41,478 nucleotides of DNA from Henriciella sp. (GCA_002733705.1 NVWP01000042.1:1-41478), one strand, 5' to 3'; shown: positions 18,056 to 27,359, counted from the stretch's first letter. Numbers and translations: made by a program. Notes: generated by a model not told the origin, from the letters alone.

Positions 18056-18192
18056 CCGCCACCCACAGCCCATCGCACAAGGCAGAACAGTGATATAAAT
18101 GCGGCAAAGCACAGGCGCCCCTGTTCAGCCCGGGTTGAGGTGTGCACATTTATGACCGGCGTGCCGAAATGCCCAACAAGGACCAATCCCTT

Positions 18193-19059
18193 ATGAAGAA
18201 GATGATCGCAGCCACCAGTCTCATTGCGCTGACCGCAGCAGGCGCCACCTCTGCCCAGAGCGCCTCTGGCGCCATGGCAACACCGCTGACCGATATCCGT
18301 GATGGCGAGCCGATGCGGCTCATCTATGAGGTCAAGGCGACCGCCTGGGCGCTGTTCATCCCGATCACGGGCAAGGCAAATTTCCGAATGGACCTCAAGC
18401 CCGACACCTATTCGATCAACGGGAATGTGAAGACCACCGGTCTTGCCGACATTCTGGTTAATTATGACCTTCGCCTGGCCGCCAGCGGCTATGTGAGGGA
18501 AGATCATCTCGAACCCTACGCCTATATTTCGCAGAACCGGGACGGGAAGAAGAACCGCCGCGTTGAAATGACTTATGGCAAGGATGATGTCGCCATGACC
18601 GCGACGCCGGCCTTCGGCAATCTTGGCGAACCTCCGGCCACACCTGCGCAGAAACTCGAAGCCGCCGATCCCCTCACGGCCTTTCTGGGTCATGCCTTCA
18701 CCCCGCGCCCCGCAGACGGCAATCCATGCGGCGGCCCGATGAAGATTTTCGACGGCCGCCAGCTCACCCATCTCACTTTCGAGAATGCCGGCCTCAAGGA
18801 CGTGAAGACTGCCGCCTATCGCGGCAAGGCCTATGAGTGTCACGTCTCCATGGACAAGGTGGCCGGCTATGACGCCGACGAGATCAGCGCCAAGGAAACA
18901 CTGACCGGGATCGACGGCCCGCTCCGCATGTGGATGGCCCCGCTCGACAATGGCGCCTACATGCCTGTGAAAATCCAGGCCGATACGGATGATATCGGTA
19001 CGGTCACGCTTCAGGTCTCGAAGCTGCGCTTTGAACCGCTGGATACGGAGTCAAACTAG
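18193..19059 (+). CDS. DUF3108 domain periplasmic protein
   Basis: A 288-residue exported protein. From ATG 18193 the N-terminus MKKMIAATSLIALTAAGA is a clear Sec signal with a probable cleavage after ATSAQS. The mature part contains LIYEVKATAWALFIPITGK, GLADILVNYDLRLAASGYV, then YISQNRDGKKNRRVEMTYG and DPLTAFLGHAF. This order matches the DUF3108 family. Family function is not established to my knowledge; it is beta-rich and periplasmic. AAGGA lies about ten bases before ATG 18193; ATG 18169 would put polar residues before the signal and is less likely. It is divergent from rpmB across 209 bases and followed by exonuclease III in the same direction after 72 bases. Confidence 0.82.
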   Translation: MKKMIAATSLIALTAAGATSAQSASGAMATPLTDIRDGEPMRLIYEVKATAWALFIPITGKANFRMDLKPDTYSINGNVKTTGLADILVNYDLRLAASGYVREDHLEPYAYISQNRDGKKNRRVEMTYGKDDVAMTATPAFGNLGEPPATPAQKLEAADPLTAFLGHAFTPRPADGNPCGGPMKIFDGRQLTHLTFENAGLKDVKTAAYRGKAYECHVSMDKVAGYDADEISAKETLTGIDGPLRMWMAPLDNGAYMPVKIQADTDDIGTVTLQVSKLRFEPLDTESN

Positions 19060-19131
19060 CGTCCCGGCCGCCCTTCTCGTTTGCCAGCGTCTGCGTTGAC
19101 CAGCCCGGGCGGCGCGGCTAAGGCCATCGCC

Positions 19132-19950
19132 ATGCCTTCGACCCCGTTCAAGATCACCACCTGGAACATCAATTCGATCCGCCTGCGCGCACCGAATGTC
19201 CAGACCTTCCTGAAAGAGGAAGCCTCTGACGTTCTCTGCCTGCAGGAGATCAAGTGCCAGACCGATCAGTTCCCGCAGAAAGCTTTCCGCGAAATCGGCT
19301 ACAATCACTTTCAGGTGCTCGGCCAGTCCGGCGGCCATCACGGCGTCGCCATTGTGTCACGCCATCCGATTGAACCGGTAGACCCCCATCCACTTTGCCG
19401 GGAGGGTCATGCCCGCGTGCAGACTGCGCGCATCAAGGGGGTGGAGATCCACAATATCTACCTGCCCGCAGGCGGCGATGAGCCGGATCCTGAGACCAAT
19501 GACAAGTTCGCGCACAAGCTGGACTTTCTGGCCTGCATGGCCCGCGATTTTGCGCCGGCAGCGTCTGACAGTTCCCCGCGCCTCCTGGTCGGCGACCTGA
19601 ATGTGGCGCCGCATGAGAATGATGTCTGGTCGCACAAGCAGCTTCTGAAAATCGTATCGCACACCCCCGCCGAGACCGAGGCACTGGAAAAGGCGCGGAA
19701 GGCTGGCGGCTTTACCGACATCGCCCGCGAGCGCCATTCTGACGACCAGAAACTCTATAGCTGGTGGTCCTACCGCGCCAAGGACTGGGCCGCCTCTAAC
19801 CGTGGGCGCCGTCTGGACCATATCTGGGCCAATGACGCGGCGATGAGCGGCGCGGACCTGGACAGCTATGAGATTCATCTCGCCTGGCGCGGTGGATGGA
19901 AACCTTCAGATCACGCGCCTGTCAGCACCACTTTCCACATACAGAAATAA
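19132..19950 (+). CDS. xthA: Exodeoxyribonuclease III
   Basis: A 272-residue AP endonuclease/3'-5' exonuclease for base-excision repair. All endonuclease-exonuclease-phosphatase motifs are visible: FKITTWNINSIRLR (catalytic Asn), LCLQEIKCQTDQFP (metal Glu), HNIYLPAGGDEPD, LVGDLNVAPHENDVW (Asp/Asn), and SWWSYRAKDWAASNRGRRLD with the terminal SDHAPV catalytic His. The ATG at 19132 places the conserved core at residue 6; a TTG at 19081 would add 17 unconserved residues. It converges with cenR, with six bases between the two stop codons and no room for a terminator. Confidence 0.94.
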   Translation: MPSTPFKITTWNINSIRLRAPNVQTFLKEEASDVLCLQEIKCQTDQFPQKAFREIGYNHFQVLGQSGGHHGVAIVSRHPIEPVDPHPLCREGHARVQTARIKGVEIHNIYLPAGGDEPDPETNDKFAHKLDFLACMARDFAPAASDSSPRLLVGDLNVAPHENDVWSHKQLLKIVSHTPAETEALEKARKAGGFTDIARERHSDDQKLYSWWSYRAKDWAASNRGRRLDHIWANDAAMSGADLDSYEIHLAWRGGWKPSDHAPVSTTFHIQK

Positions 19951-19956
19951 ACCCGC

Positions 19957-20655
19957 TCAGGCCGGGTCGCCCGATTGCAGGCGATAGCCACCGGCCTCGG
20001 TCAGAAGAAGGCGCGCATTGGCCGGGTCGGGCTCGATCTTCTGGCGCAGGCGGTACACATGCGTCTCCAGCGTGTGGGTCGTAACAGCCGCGTTGTAGCC
20101 CCAGACTTCCGATAGCAACTCATCGCGGGCCACCGGCTTTCCCCCCGCGCGGTAGAGATATTTGAGGATGCTGGTCTCTTTCTCGGTCAGGCGCACCTTG
20201 CGGTCGTTTTCCATGACCAGAAGCTTCATCGCCGGCTGGAATTCATAGGGACCCAGCTTGAAGATCGCGTCCTCGCTCTGTTCGAAACTGCGAAGATGCG
20301 CCCTCACCCGGGCGAGCAGCACCGAGAAGCGAAAGGGCTTGGTCACATAGTCATTGGCCCCGGACTCCAGGCCGAGAATTGTGTCCGCATCACTATCCTG
20401 ACCTGTCAGCATGATGATGGGGGCCCGAAGGCCGCGCTGACGCATCAGCTTGCAGGCCTCGCGCCCATCCATGTCCGGCATGTCGACATCAAGAAGAACG
20501 AGGTCCAGCCGCTGCGCCTCTGCTGTCTGCAGGGCTTCCGCCGCATTCGCCGCCTCAACGGCTTCGAACCCGTCATGCAGGCTGAACTGTTCGGCGAGCG
20601 CGCCGCGAAGCTCGTCATCATCATCGACGAGAAGGATGGTCTTGGTGCTGATCAT
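19957..20655 (-). CDS. cenR: OmpR-family response regulator, CenR-like
   Basis: A 232-residue regulator with a receiver domain (acidic pocket DDDD at 11-14, phospho-acceptor Asp 56 in LLDVDMPDMDGRE, Thr in MLTGQDSDADTILG, Lys in YVTKPFRF). A winged-helix DNA-binding domain follows with VRLTEKETSILKYLYRAGG and the recognition segment TTHTLETHVYRLRQKIEPD. The sequence closely resembles my recollection of Caulobacter CenR, the essential cell-envelope regulator paired with CenK. No histidine kinase is adjacent, which fits CenK being encoded elsewhere. The next likely label would be a generic OmpR-type regulator. The start is ATG 20655; the 98 bases up to the divergent transpeptidase gene hold the promoters for both. 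Confidence 0.8.
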   Translation of the reverse strand: MISTKTILLVDDDDELRGALAEQFSLHDGFEAVEAANAAEALQTAEAQRLDLVLLDVDMPDMDGREACKLMRQRGLRAPIIMLTGQDSDADTILGLESGANDYVTKPFRFSVLLARVRAHLRSFEQSEDAIFKLGPYEFQPAMKLLVMENDRKVRLTEKETSILKYLYRAGGKPVARDELLSEVWGYNAAVTTHTLETHVYRLRQKIEPDPANARLLLTEAGGYRLQSGDPA

Positions 20656-20753
20656 GGTCTGTGCAGTGGTTGCTGGCTATGGCCCGGGCGCGATACACAT
20701 AATACCGACTCGCCGTCGAATAACTAGGCGATCACGATTTTGGGAGCGGCCGC

Positions 20754-21269
20754 ATGCCAACACGTTTCCGGGTGACCCCCGACAGGAAGATTTCAGGTCA
20801 GGGCCTGACCTTCCAGTGCGCCATCGGGCGCGGCGGTATGCTCGATGCCGACCGCAAGGTGGAAGGCGATGGCGCCTCACCGATCGGTCTCTGGGCGGTC
20901 AAGCGGGTCTTCTGGCGGGCCGACAAGTTCGACCGGCCGAGGACAGCCCTGCCGGCGACCCCCCTTCATCCGGACGATGGCTGGTGCGATGCACCCGGCG
21001 ACCCGCTCTATAATTGCGCCGTCAAACGCCCCTATCCGGCCAGCCATGAGGTCATGTGGCGTGACGATGACCTCTATGACATCGTCGTCCAGCTCAGCCA
21101 CAACACCGATCCGGTCGTGCCCGGCAAGGGGAGCGCCATATTCATGCATGTCGCAAAACCCGATTACGCCCCAACCGAGGGCTGTATCGCCCTCAGCCTC
21201 GACGATCTGCGCCAGCTCCTCGCGCGCTGCGAGAAGGATACGAAGATCGAGATCCTGCGCGCGAGCTAG
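20754..21269 (+). CDS. L,D-transpeptidase (YkuD-fold) family protein without signal peptide
   Basis: A 171-residue protein of the YkuD fold. It has ISGQGLTFQCAIGRGGM and KVEGDGASPIGLW near the N-terminus, then YDIVVQLSHNTDP, SAIFMHVAK and PTEGCIALSLDDLRQLL. The catalytic cysteine would be residue 144, in TEGCIAL, with the His in the preceding FMHV. This H...TEGC arrangement matches the smaller COG3786-type group rather than the classical SHGC enzymes. L,D-transpeptidases form or edit 3-3 peptidoglycan cross-links, but no signal peptide is visible, so either the start is misjudged or it acts on cytoplasmic or recycled muropeptides. GGGAGC precedes ATG 20754. Its stop shares CTAG with yggS. Confidence 0.8.
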   Translation: MPTRFRVTPDRKISGQGLTFQCAIGRGGMLDADRKVEGDGASPIGLWAVKRVFWRADKFDRPRTALPATPLHPDDGWCDAPGDPLYNCAVKRPYPASHEVMWRDDDLYDIVVQLSHNTDPVVPGKGSAIFMHVAKPDYAPTEGCIALSLDDLRQLLARCEKDTKIEILRAS

Positions 21270-21934
21270 GCCGTCTCGCGCTCGCCGAAGAAGGCACTGC
21301 CGACCCGCACATGCGTCGCACCAAGCTGCGCGCCCAGCACGTAGTCGGCACTCATCCCCATGGAGACCCAGGGCAGACCGGCCGCATCAGCCATCTTCTT
21401 CAAGAGCGCAAAGTGCGGCGCGGCCGGCTCATCCACCGGGGGTATGCACATCAGGCCCTTCAGCTCACCTGGATAGGTCTCGCGCGTATAGGCGATGAGA
21501 TCATCGAGATCGCGCGGCAGCACACCAGACTTCTGCTCTTCCTCGCCCGTATTCACCTGGATGAGGAGGTCCGGATACCGGCCAAGCTTCTCGGCTGCTT
21601 CGGACAGGGTGCGCACGATCTTCTTGCGATCCACCGTCTCGATCACGTCGAAGAGGGCAACGGCGTCCTCCGACTTGTTGCTCTGAAGCGGGCCAATGAG
21701 ATGCAGCCGCAGCCCGTCAATATCTCGACGCGCCTGCCAGTGCTCCTGGGCTTCCTGAACACGGTTTTCGCCAAAGACACGCTGGCCGCAATCGAGCGCG
21801 GCCTGCAGCCGCTCATCGGGCTGTTTCTTGGAGACAGCCACAAGCTCGACCTCATGGCTGGCGGCCTCGCTGAGTTCCTTGAGGATCCGCGCGCGGCTGG
21901 CTTCTATATCCGGCTCTGTATGGGTGCTAGTCAT
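21266..21934 (-). CDS. YggS/PLPBP-family pyridoxal-phosphate homeostasis protein
   Basis: A 222-residue TIM-barrel PLP-binding protein without known catalysis, involved in vitamin B6 and amino-acid homeostasis. The PLP lysine is in VELVAVSKKQP (Lys 36). Other signatures are GENRVQEAQEH, LHLIGPLQSNK, IQVNTGEEEQKSGV, GLMCIPP, and the C-terminal LPWVSMGMSADYVLGAQLG followed by GATHVRVGSAFFGER. ATG 21934 gives MTSTHTEPDIEASR and keeps it clear of the divergent thiE-like gene by seven bases; the frame is open to 22006 but would then overlap that gene. Its stop shares CTAG with the convergent transpeptidase gene. Confidence 0.93.
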   Translation of the reverse strand: MTSTHTEPDIEASRARILKELSEAASHEVELVAVSKKQPDERLQAALDCGQRVFGENRVQEAQEHWQARRDIDGLRLHLIGPLQSNKSEDAVALFDVIETVDRKKIVRTLSEAAEKLGRYPDLLIQVNTGEEEQKSGVLPRDLDDLIAYTRETYPGELKGLMCIPPVDEPAAPHFALLKKMADAAGLPWVSMGMSADYVLGAQLGATHVRVGSAFFGERETA

Positions 21935-21941
21935 ACCTGCG

Positions 21942-22544
21942 ATGAAGCACGCCCCGGCCCGTTCCCGCAAGTTTCGAAACGCTGCGCGCCGCGCCAGCGC
22001 GCACACAGGGCCGCACCTGCCGGGCGGCTTTTTCCTGACAGACCCGGATCGTCTTTATAGCGCGCGCACCATAGCTGCCGGTCTTCCGGAAGGTATAGGC
22101 GTGATCATCCGCCACTTCGGACAGGCGGAGGCGATAGGGGAAGCCCGCGCCATTGTCGCCGACGCCAGACGGGCAGGGCGCATCGTTCTCATCGCGGCAG
22201 ACCCGGCGCTGGCAAAAGAAACCGGCGCCGATGGGGTGCACTGGCCGTTTCGCCTGCAGCGGCAGATGCTGAAGCAACGCCATGAGGGCGGACTTCATAC
22301 GATGAGCGTACATTCGGCCCATGAAGTCCGGGCCGCCACACGCTGCCGGCCGCACGCGCTGATCTATTCGGCCGTTTTCCCCTCATCCAGCCCCAGCGCC
22401 GGAGCGGCCAAGGGCCTCATGCGGTTTGCTGCCATAGCCCGACAGACCCAGTGCCCGGTCTATGCACTCGGCGGAATCACGCACATAAATGCCGAAAGAG
22501 CCGCGCAGTTTGGCGGCTTTGCGAGCGTGTCTGGTTTCAGGTGA
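21942..22544 (+). CDS. Thiamine-phosphate-synthase-like (ThiE/TenI fold) protein
   Basis: A 200-residue predicted TIM-barrel protein. FFLTDPDRLYSARTIAAGLP is the family-like first strand, GVIIRHFGQ the second, IVLIAADPALAKETGADGVHWP the third and fourth, MSVHSAHEVRAA and ALIYSAVFPSSS follow, and PVYALGGITHINAERAAQFG closes the barrel. True ThiE joins the thiazole and pyrimidine halves of thiamine. This copy lacks the usual LGQ after GVH (it has HWP), and no other thi gene is nearby, so it may be a TenI-like or diverged paralogue. The basic N-terminal 25 residues are not part of the barrel and the true start might be downstream. It is divergent from yggS with only seven bases between start codons. 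Confidence 0.7.
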   Translation: MKHAPARSRKFRNAARRASAHTGPHLPGGFFLTDPDRLYSARTIAAGLPEGIGVIIRHFGQAEAIGEARAIVADARRAGRIVLIAADPALAKETGADGVHWPFRLQRQMLKQRHEGGLHTMSVHSAHEVRAATRCRPHALIYSAVFPSSSPSAGAAKGLMRFAAIARQTQCPVYALGGITHINAERAAQFGGFASVSGFR

Positions 22545-22556
22545 AAGGCAAAATGC

Positions 22557-22997
22557 CTAGAATTTGAAGGCCGACCGCAGACGGATACCCGTCTCGATTT
22601 CCTCGTTCTGAAGCTGCTGCAGATTGTCGTCCAGCTCCGTCGCGCCCAGCGTCAGGACACCGCCAACACTGATGCGCGGCGTAATGCGGAACTCTGCCCC
22701 AGCGCGCATTTCTTCCTTCGCCAGTGGGGACTCTGCAGGACGCGAGGTCAGATCGACGCTCAGCTGCCACCGGTCGCCCTTCACCCAGGCGAGGCGGACT
22801 TCCTTGCTGGGCGCGCCTTGCCAGATCGGCGTGGCGTCGGATGGGGAGTTGAGCGTAAACTGGCGGTACCAGTCCGGCTCTGCCTCTTCCGTCTCGGAAA
22901 CGGTTGGCGGCGACAGCTCAATAGGCTCGGATTGCGCCGCGGCCGGAAGGGCCGTGAACGCACCGAGCGCCGCAAGAGCTGTCAAAGAATATTTCAT
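22557..22997 (-). CDS. NtrZ-like periplasmic protein
   Basis: A 146-residue secreted protein. MKYSLTALAALGAFTALP is a signal peptide with likely cleavage after PAAAQS. The mature protein ends with an outer-membrane-like or beta-rich segment: WQLSVDLTSRPAESPLAKEE, then MRAGAEFRITPRISVGGVLT, and GIRLRSAFKF at the C-terminus. This order resembles the NtrZ family of Caulobacterales, in which NtrZ is a small periplasmic inhibitor of the sensor kinase NtrY. That assignment rests on remembered family pattern, and the ntrYX genes are not in the window. AAGGTGG precedes the ATG. It follows the porin gene on the same strand after 53 bases, so both may be expressed together. It converges with the thiE-like gene after 12 bases. 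Confidence 0.6.
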   Translation of the reverse strand: MKYSLTALAALGAFTALPAAAQSEPIELSPPTVSETEEAEPDWYRQFTLNSPSDATPIWQGAPSKEVRLAWVKGDRWQLSVDLTSRPAESPLAKEEMRAGAEFRITPRISVGGVLTLGATELDDNLQQLQNEEIETGIRLRSAFKF

Positions 22998-23050
22998 CTG
23001 CCACCTTGTTCTGAGCGGTTACATAATCAGACAGAAACGCGAAATGAATA

Positions 23051-24208
23051 TTAATTCCTGCTCATCCGGAAAAAATCACTGCTGAGTGTGATTTCTACCA
23101 CAATGCCCGCACCGGACCTTTCGCCTGCCGGAGTATCCAATTTCTCGTCCTGATAAGAAAGCGCGACGTCAAAACCGTCGGAAAGTTCCCGCGCGGCTGC
23201 GATATTGAAGCCTTTTGAGGAAAGGCGGGCCAGATTGTCATCGGCTTCTCCATAGCCAAGCGAGACCTCCGTCTCCCCGAAATCCCGCGCGATGCCGGCC
23301 TCCCAGGCTTCATAATCACCGCCCTGAAACCCGTTATCGCTGCCCAGCCAGGAAGCGCCGACGGAAAATTCGCTAAACTCGACATTCGCCCCCGCCGACC
23401 AGGTCTCCATCCGGCCGCGTGCGCCTGGCGCCGGACTGTCGATCTTGGCGCTGGACCAGCCCAGCGACGCCTCGATCCGCGTGCCGGAGCTGCGCAAAGT
23501 GCGGGAAAGATTGGCAGCAACCTCGAAGACATCGCTGAGGCCTGGCTGTTCGCGAAACTGCGACAGGCTCCGGTCAAGATGGCGCCCATCGCCATCCGGG
23601 GTGAAGGACGCCCCCGCGCGCAGCCCGAGGATGCGCGGCGTCGCATAGCTGAGCTTTACCGACGGCCCAGTCACGTCGTGATTGGTCCGGTTTATCTTCA
23701 GGCCCGTCGGATCGAGATACGGGTTGGAAACACCTGAAAAGACAAGGCTGGTCGGACCGCCTTCGTGAAATCGTGCCGCAACGCCCCGGTCCTTGCCAAG
23801 GCGCAGCTCGCCATAGCCGCCATCGGCGACAAGATAGGCTGTCTCCAGACGGCCCCGCGCGCCGGTCTCCTCGTCAGGGGCCAGGCCTGACAAGCCGCTA
23901 TATCCGCCCGCCAGGGGAGCGCCCGTGTCGAACCGGCCTGCAAATCCCGGCCGGTCCGGATGGTCGCGCTGGCCGCGCAAGGTCAGCCTGGCGCCCAGCA
24001 CTGTCCCGTTCTTCAGGATGGTTTCCGCCTCGGTGTCCAGCGTGATCTCATAGAGTATGTCCTCCGCGTCGCTGGCGTCTTCATCGAGCAGGCCGATCAC
24101 GGTCGCCGCTTCGATCTCCGATTCAATATCGAGGGGCAGGGCGGCCGCAGGCAGGGCCAGCAGGGAGGTCCCGCCAAACAGGGCAGTGATGAGGGCGGTT
24201 CGTGTCAT
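23051..24208 (-). CDS. Outer-membrane porin
   Basis: A 385-residue protein from ATG 24208 with signal peptide MTRTALITALFGGTSLLALP. The mature part is a beta-barrel pattern of alternating residues with many Gly, Asp and aromatic residues: EITLDTEAETILKNGTVLG, GRLETAYLVADGGYGELRLG, then VSLGYGEADDN and GFDVALSYQDEKLD. The GELRLGKDRG segment is characteristic of Gram-negative general porins (PF13609-like). The end IVVEITLSSDFFRMSRN lacks the usual terminal Phe, which is unusual for a barrel recognised by BamA and worth checking. The solute is unknown. It reads toward the NtrZ-like gene; the 116 bases up to the divergent DUF3576 gene hold its promoter. The in-frame extension to 24247 precedes the signal peptide and was discarded. 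Confidence 0.8.
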   Translation of the reverse strand: MTRTALITALFGGTSLLALPAAALPLDIESEIEAATVIGLLDEDASDAEDILYEITLDTEAETILKNGTVLGARLTLRGQRDHPDRPGFAGRFDTGAPLAGGYSGLSGLAPDEETGARGRLETAYLVADGGYGELRLGKDRGVAARFHEGGPTSLVFSGVSNPYLDPTGLKINRTNHDVTGPSVKLSYATPRILGLRAGASFTPDGDGRHLDRSLSQFREQPGLSDVFEVAANLSRTLRSSGTRIEASLGWSSAKIDSPAPGARGRMETWSAGANVEFSEFSVGASWLGSDNGFQGGDYEAWEAGIARDFGETEVSLGYGEADDNLARLSSKGFNIAAARELSDGFDVALSYQDEKLDTPAGERSGAGIVVEITLSSDFFRMSRN

Positions 24209-24324
24209 GGCAATCGGGTCCGGTCGGCTGGTATTGGTCGAGCACATATCAGCACTGGCCCGACGGGTCGCAGATGATATACAGGTCGGCGAACAAAGAA
24301 GATATTGCCGACAGGATTCTCGAT

Positions 24325-24756
24325 ATGAAGGCTTCCATCAAGATTGCCGCCGCCATGACCGGACTGTTTGCCCTCTCCGGGTGCCTGTTCGGTGGCAATA
24401 GCTCTGACCAGAATATCAGTGTGGCTGAAGATTTCGAAGGCGGGGTCAATCCGTATCTCTGGCGTGCCAGCCTCGATACGCTCGACACGCTCCCCCTGAT
24501 GACGGCCGACCCGATTGGCGGCATCATCAATTATGACTGGAAGTCCTATCCCGGCGCGGAAGGCGAACGGATCCGCGCGACCGTCTACATCCTCGACTCC
24601 CGGCTACGGGCTGACGGTGTGAAAGTGTCGGTCTTCCGCCAGGTCCAGGAAAACGGAACATGGACGGATGCGCCGGTCGACCGGGCCACAGGACCCCAGC
24701 TGGAGAATGCCATCCTGACCCGGGCACGCGTTCTCAAATCTTCTGAACTCAGCTAG
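24325..24756 (+). CDS. DUF3576 lipoprotein
   Basis: A 143-residue predicted lipoprotein: MKASIKIAAAMTGLFALSG is followed by Cys 20. The mature domain has NPYLWRASLDTLDTLPLMTA, DPIGGIINYDWKSYP, IRATVYILDSRLRADGVKV and ILTRARVLKSSEL. This is the conserved core of DUF3576, a family that I know only as a lipoprotein commonly encoded directly before leuS in alphaproteobacteria, as here (41 bases upstream). The function is unknown; the leuS-lptE neighbourhood suggests envelope work. An upstream in-frame ATG at 24274 is possible, but the ATG at 24325 puts the signal peptide at the N-terminus. Confidence 0.82.
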   Translation: MKASIKIAAAMTGLFALSGCLFGGNSSDQNISVAEDFEGGVNPYLWRASLDTLDTLPLMTADPIGGIINYDWKSYPGAEGERIRATVYILDSRLRADGVKVSVFRQVQENGTWTDAPVDRATGPQLENAILTRARVLKSSELS

Positions 24757-24797
24757 GCGAGCACGCCGGCACATAATCAATTCCAGGAGGGGCGCCC

Positions 24798-27359
24798 GTG
24801 ACGTCTCGCTATGATCCGCAGGCTGCGGAAACCCGATGGCGTAAGGCCTGGGCCGATGCAGGGATATTCCGCACCCGGCCACCGTCCGAGGCCAAGGACC
24901 AGCCAAAATCCTATGTCCTTGAAATGTTTCCCTATCCCTCAGGGAAACTGCACATGGGACATGTGCGCAATTATGCGATGGGCGACGTCGTCGCCCGTCA
25001 CCGCCGGGCAAAAGGCCATAATGTGCTTCACCCGATGGGCTGGGACGCTTTTGGCCTGCCGGCGGAGAACGCTGCCATCGAGCGCGGCGTGCATCCGGGC
25101 GAGTGGACCTACAAGAATATCGACGCGATGCGCGCCCAGCTGCAGAAGCTCGGCCTGACCCTCGACTGGGACCGCGAATTTGCGACGTGTGACACCGATT
25201 ATTATGGCGAGCAGCAGCGTCTGTTCCTGAAGCTGCTCGAAGGCGGGCTCGCCTACCGCAAGGCAAGCAAGGTCAATTGGGATCCGGTCGACAATACGGT
25301 TCTGGCCAATGAGCAGGTCATTGACGGCAAGGGCTGGCGCACGGGCGCCCCGGTCGAGCAGCGGGAGCTGACCCAGTGGTTCTTCCGGATCACAGCCTAT
25401 GCGGATGAGCTCCTTGAAGGCATAGAGACGCTGGACAACTGGCCTGAGAAAGTCCGCGTGATGCAGGCCAACTGGATCGGCAAGTCCAAGGGCGCCACCG
25501 TTCGTTGGGTTGTGGACGGTGACGACGCACAAGCCAGGTTCGGAAAAGAGATTGAGGTTTATACCACGCGGCCGGACACGCTTTTCGGCGCGAGCTTTCT
25601 CGCCCTGGCTCCCGATCATCCCATAACAAAGGCCCTGGCCGAGGACCGCCCGGATATCAAGCAGTTCATGTCTGACGCCGCAAAGATCGGCACGTCGGAA
25701 GAGGCCATCGAGAAAGCGCCCAAGCTGGGTATTGATCTTGGTCTCAGGGTTCAGCATCCGTTCAATCCGGAGTGGACCATACCTGTCTGGACGGCGAACT
25801 TTGTCCTTTCCGGTTACGGCACGGGCGCGATATTTGGCTCGCCCGCCGGCGACCAGCGCGACCTCGATTTCGCACGAAAGTACGGCCTGCCTGTACAGCC
25901 CGTCGTCCTGCCGCCCGATGAAGCGGCGGAAACCTACGAGGTTACTGACACAGCCTATACCGGGCCGGGCACGATCTTTAATTCTGATTTCCTGGATGGC
26001 ATGGCCACAGACGAGGCCATCAGCGCCGCGATCGAGAAGCTTGAATCTCTTGGCCTCGGCGGAGGCAGCGTGAATTATCGCCTTCGCGACTGGGGCGTCT
26101 CGCGCCAGCGCTATTGGGGTTGCCCGATCCCGATCATCCATTGCGCCGCGTGTGGCTCGGTCCCGGTGCCAGAGGCTGATCTGCCGGTAAAACTGCCGGA
26201 GGATGTGAGTTTTGACAAACCCGGCAATCCGCTCGCGCATCACCCGACATGGAAAAAGGTCAAATGCCCGGAATGCGGCGGGGATGGCCAGCGTGAAACC
26301 GACACGCTCGACACCTTTGTCGATTCCTCCTGGTATTATGCCCGGTTCGCAGGGATCAAGGACCGGGAGGAGCGCGCCTACTGGCTGCCCGTCGACCAGT
26401 ATATCGGGGGCGTCGAGCACGCTGTGCTTCACCTTCTCTATTCGCGCTTCGTCGCCCGGGCCCTTCATGCTCTGGGAGAGCTGGATCTGCCGGGAGGAGA
26501 GCCGTTTCTGGGCCTTTTCACCCAGGGCATGGTCACCCATGAGACCTATCGCACGGCCGATGGAAAATGGGTCGAGCCGGCTGATGTTGACCGCCGCGAT
26601 GAGGGCCTCTTCCTGAAGGGCAGCGATGAACCGCTAACCGCGGGCCCGATCGAGAAGATGTCGAAATCGAAGAAGAATGTCGTCGACCCGGACGCCATTA
26701 TTGCGACCTTTGGCGCGGATGTCGCCCGCTGGTTCGTCCTTTCCGACAGTCCGCCCGAACGCGATGTCGAATGGTCCCAGGCCGGGGCGGAAGGTGCCTC
26801 CCGTTTCGTTCAGCGTGTCTGGTCGATCTTCGCAGGGCTCGAAGGCACGGCGGCGTCCGGCAAGACCGATCCGACGCCGTTGCTGCGCTTCTCGCACCGG
26901 GCTGCCGCGGAGGTGGACAAGGCCATCGCAGAGTTCCGGCTCAACGCGGCCATTGCACTCTGCCACGACTGGGTGAACACGCTCAAAAAGGCGGAATCCT
27001 CAGACGCGGAAAACCTCGCCGCCCGGCGCGAAAGTGCGCGCATGCTAGCCCTGTGCCTCACACCCTTCATGCCGCACCTTGCTGAGGAATGCTGGCGCGC
27101 GCTCGGACAGGAAGGGTTTGCCTCAGACGCGGCCTGGCCGGTGTCCGACCCGGACCTCATGGTTGAAAACACCATGACCCTGCCCATCCAGGTCAATGGC
27201 AAACGCCGCGGCGAAATTGAGGTCGAACGGTCCGCCAGCAAGGACGACATTGAAAGCCTCGCGCTCGCCAGCCCCGACGTCTCCAGCTTCATTGAAGGCA
27301 AGGAGATCAAGAAAATCATTGTGGTCCCCGGCCGCATCGTGAATATCGTGGCGTCATGA
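24798..27359 (+). CDS. leuS: Leucyl-tRNA synthetase
   Basis: This 853-residue class I synthetase charges tRNA-Leu. The HIGH-type motif is [16 protein letters not shown] (about residues 50-65), followed by [15 protein letters not shown]. The CP1 editing domain contains [20 protein letters not shown] and [19 protein letters not shown], and the zinc-like segment has CAACGS and KCPECGGDG. The KMSKS motif is exact ([13 protein letters not shown], about residue 620). The C-terminal anticodon and C-domain ends [14 protein letters not shown]. The start is GTG 24798 after a strong CCAGGAGGGGCG ribosome-binding site. The stop overlaps the lptE start (ATGA). leuS-lptE-holA is a conserved proteobacterial operon. 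Confidence 0.97.
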   Translation: MTSRYDPQAAETRWRKAWADAGIFRTRPPSEAKDQPKSYVLEMFPYPSGKLHMGHVRNYAMGDVVARHRRAKGHNVLHPMGWDAFGLPAENAAIERGVHPGEWTYKNIDAMRAQLQKLGLTLDWDREFATCDTDYYGEQQRLFLKLLEGGLAYRKASKVNWDPVDNTVLANEQVIDGKGWRTGAPVEQRELTQWFFRITAYADELLEGIETLDNWPEKVRVMQANWIGKSKGATVRWVVDGDDAQARFGKEIEVYTTRPDTLFGASFLALAPDHPITKALAEDRPDIKQFMSDAAKIGTSEEAIEKAPKLGIDLGLRVQHPFNPEWTIPVWTANFVLSGYGTGAIFGSPAGDQRDLDFARKYGLPVQPVVLPPDEAAETYEVTDTAYTGPGTIFNSDFLDGMATDEAISAAIEKLESLGLGGGSVNYRLRDWGVSRQRYWGCPIPIIHCAACGSVPVPEADLPVKLPEDVSFDKPGNPLAHHPTWKKVKCPECGGDGQRETDTLDTFVDSSWYYARFAGIKDREERAYWLPVDQYIGGVEHAVLHLLYSRFVARALHALGELDLPGGEPFLGLFTQGMVTHETYRTADGKWVEPADVDRRDEGLFLKGSDEPLTAGPIEKMSKSKKNVVDPDAIIATFGADVARWFVLSDSPPERDVEWSQAGAEGASRFVQRVWSIFAGLEGTAASGKTDPTPLLRFSHRAAAEVDKAIAEFRLNAAIALCHDWVNTLKKAESSDAENLAARRESARMLALCLTPFMPHLAEECWRALGQEGFASDAAWPVSDPDLMVENTMTLPIQVNGKRRGEIEVERSASKDDIESLALASPDVSSFIEGKEIKKIIVVPGRIVNIVAS

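Noticed and set aside
24939-26540. Long minus-strand open frame (533 codons) opposite leuS
   Set aside because: It is entirely antisense to a certain leuS gene; its translation shows no family motif. Long antisense frames are expected from the GC-rich codon bias.
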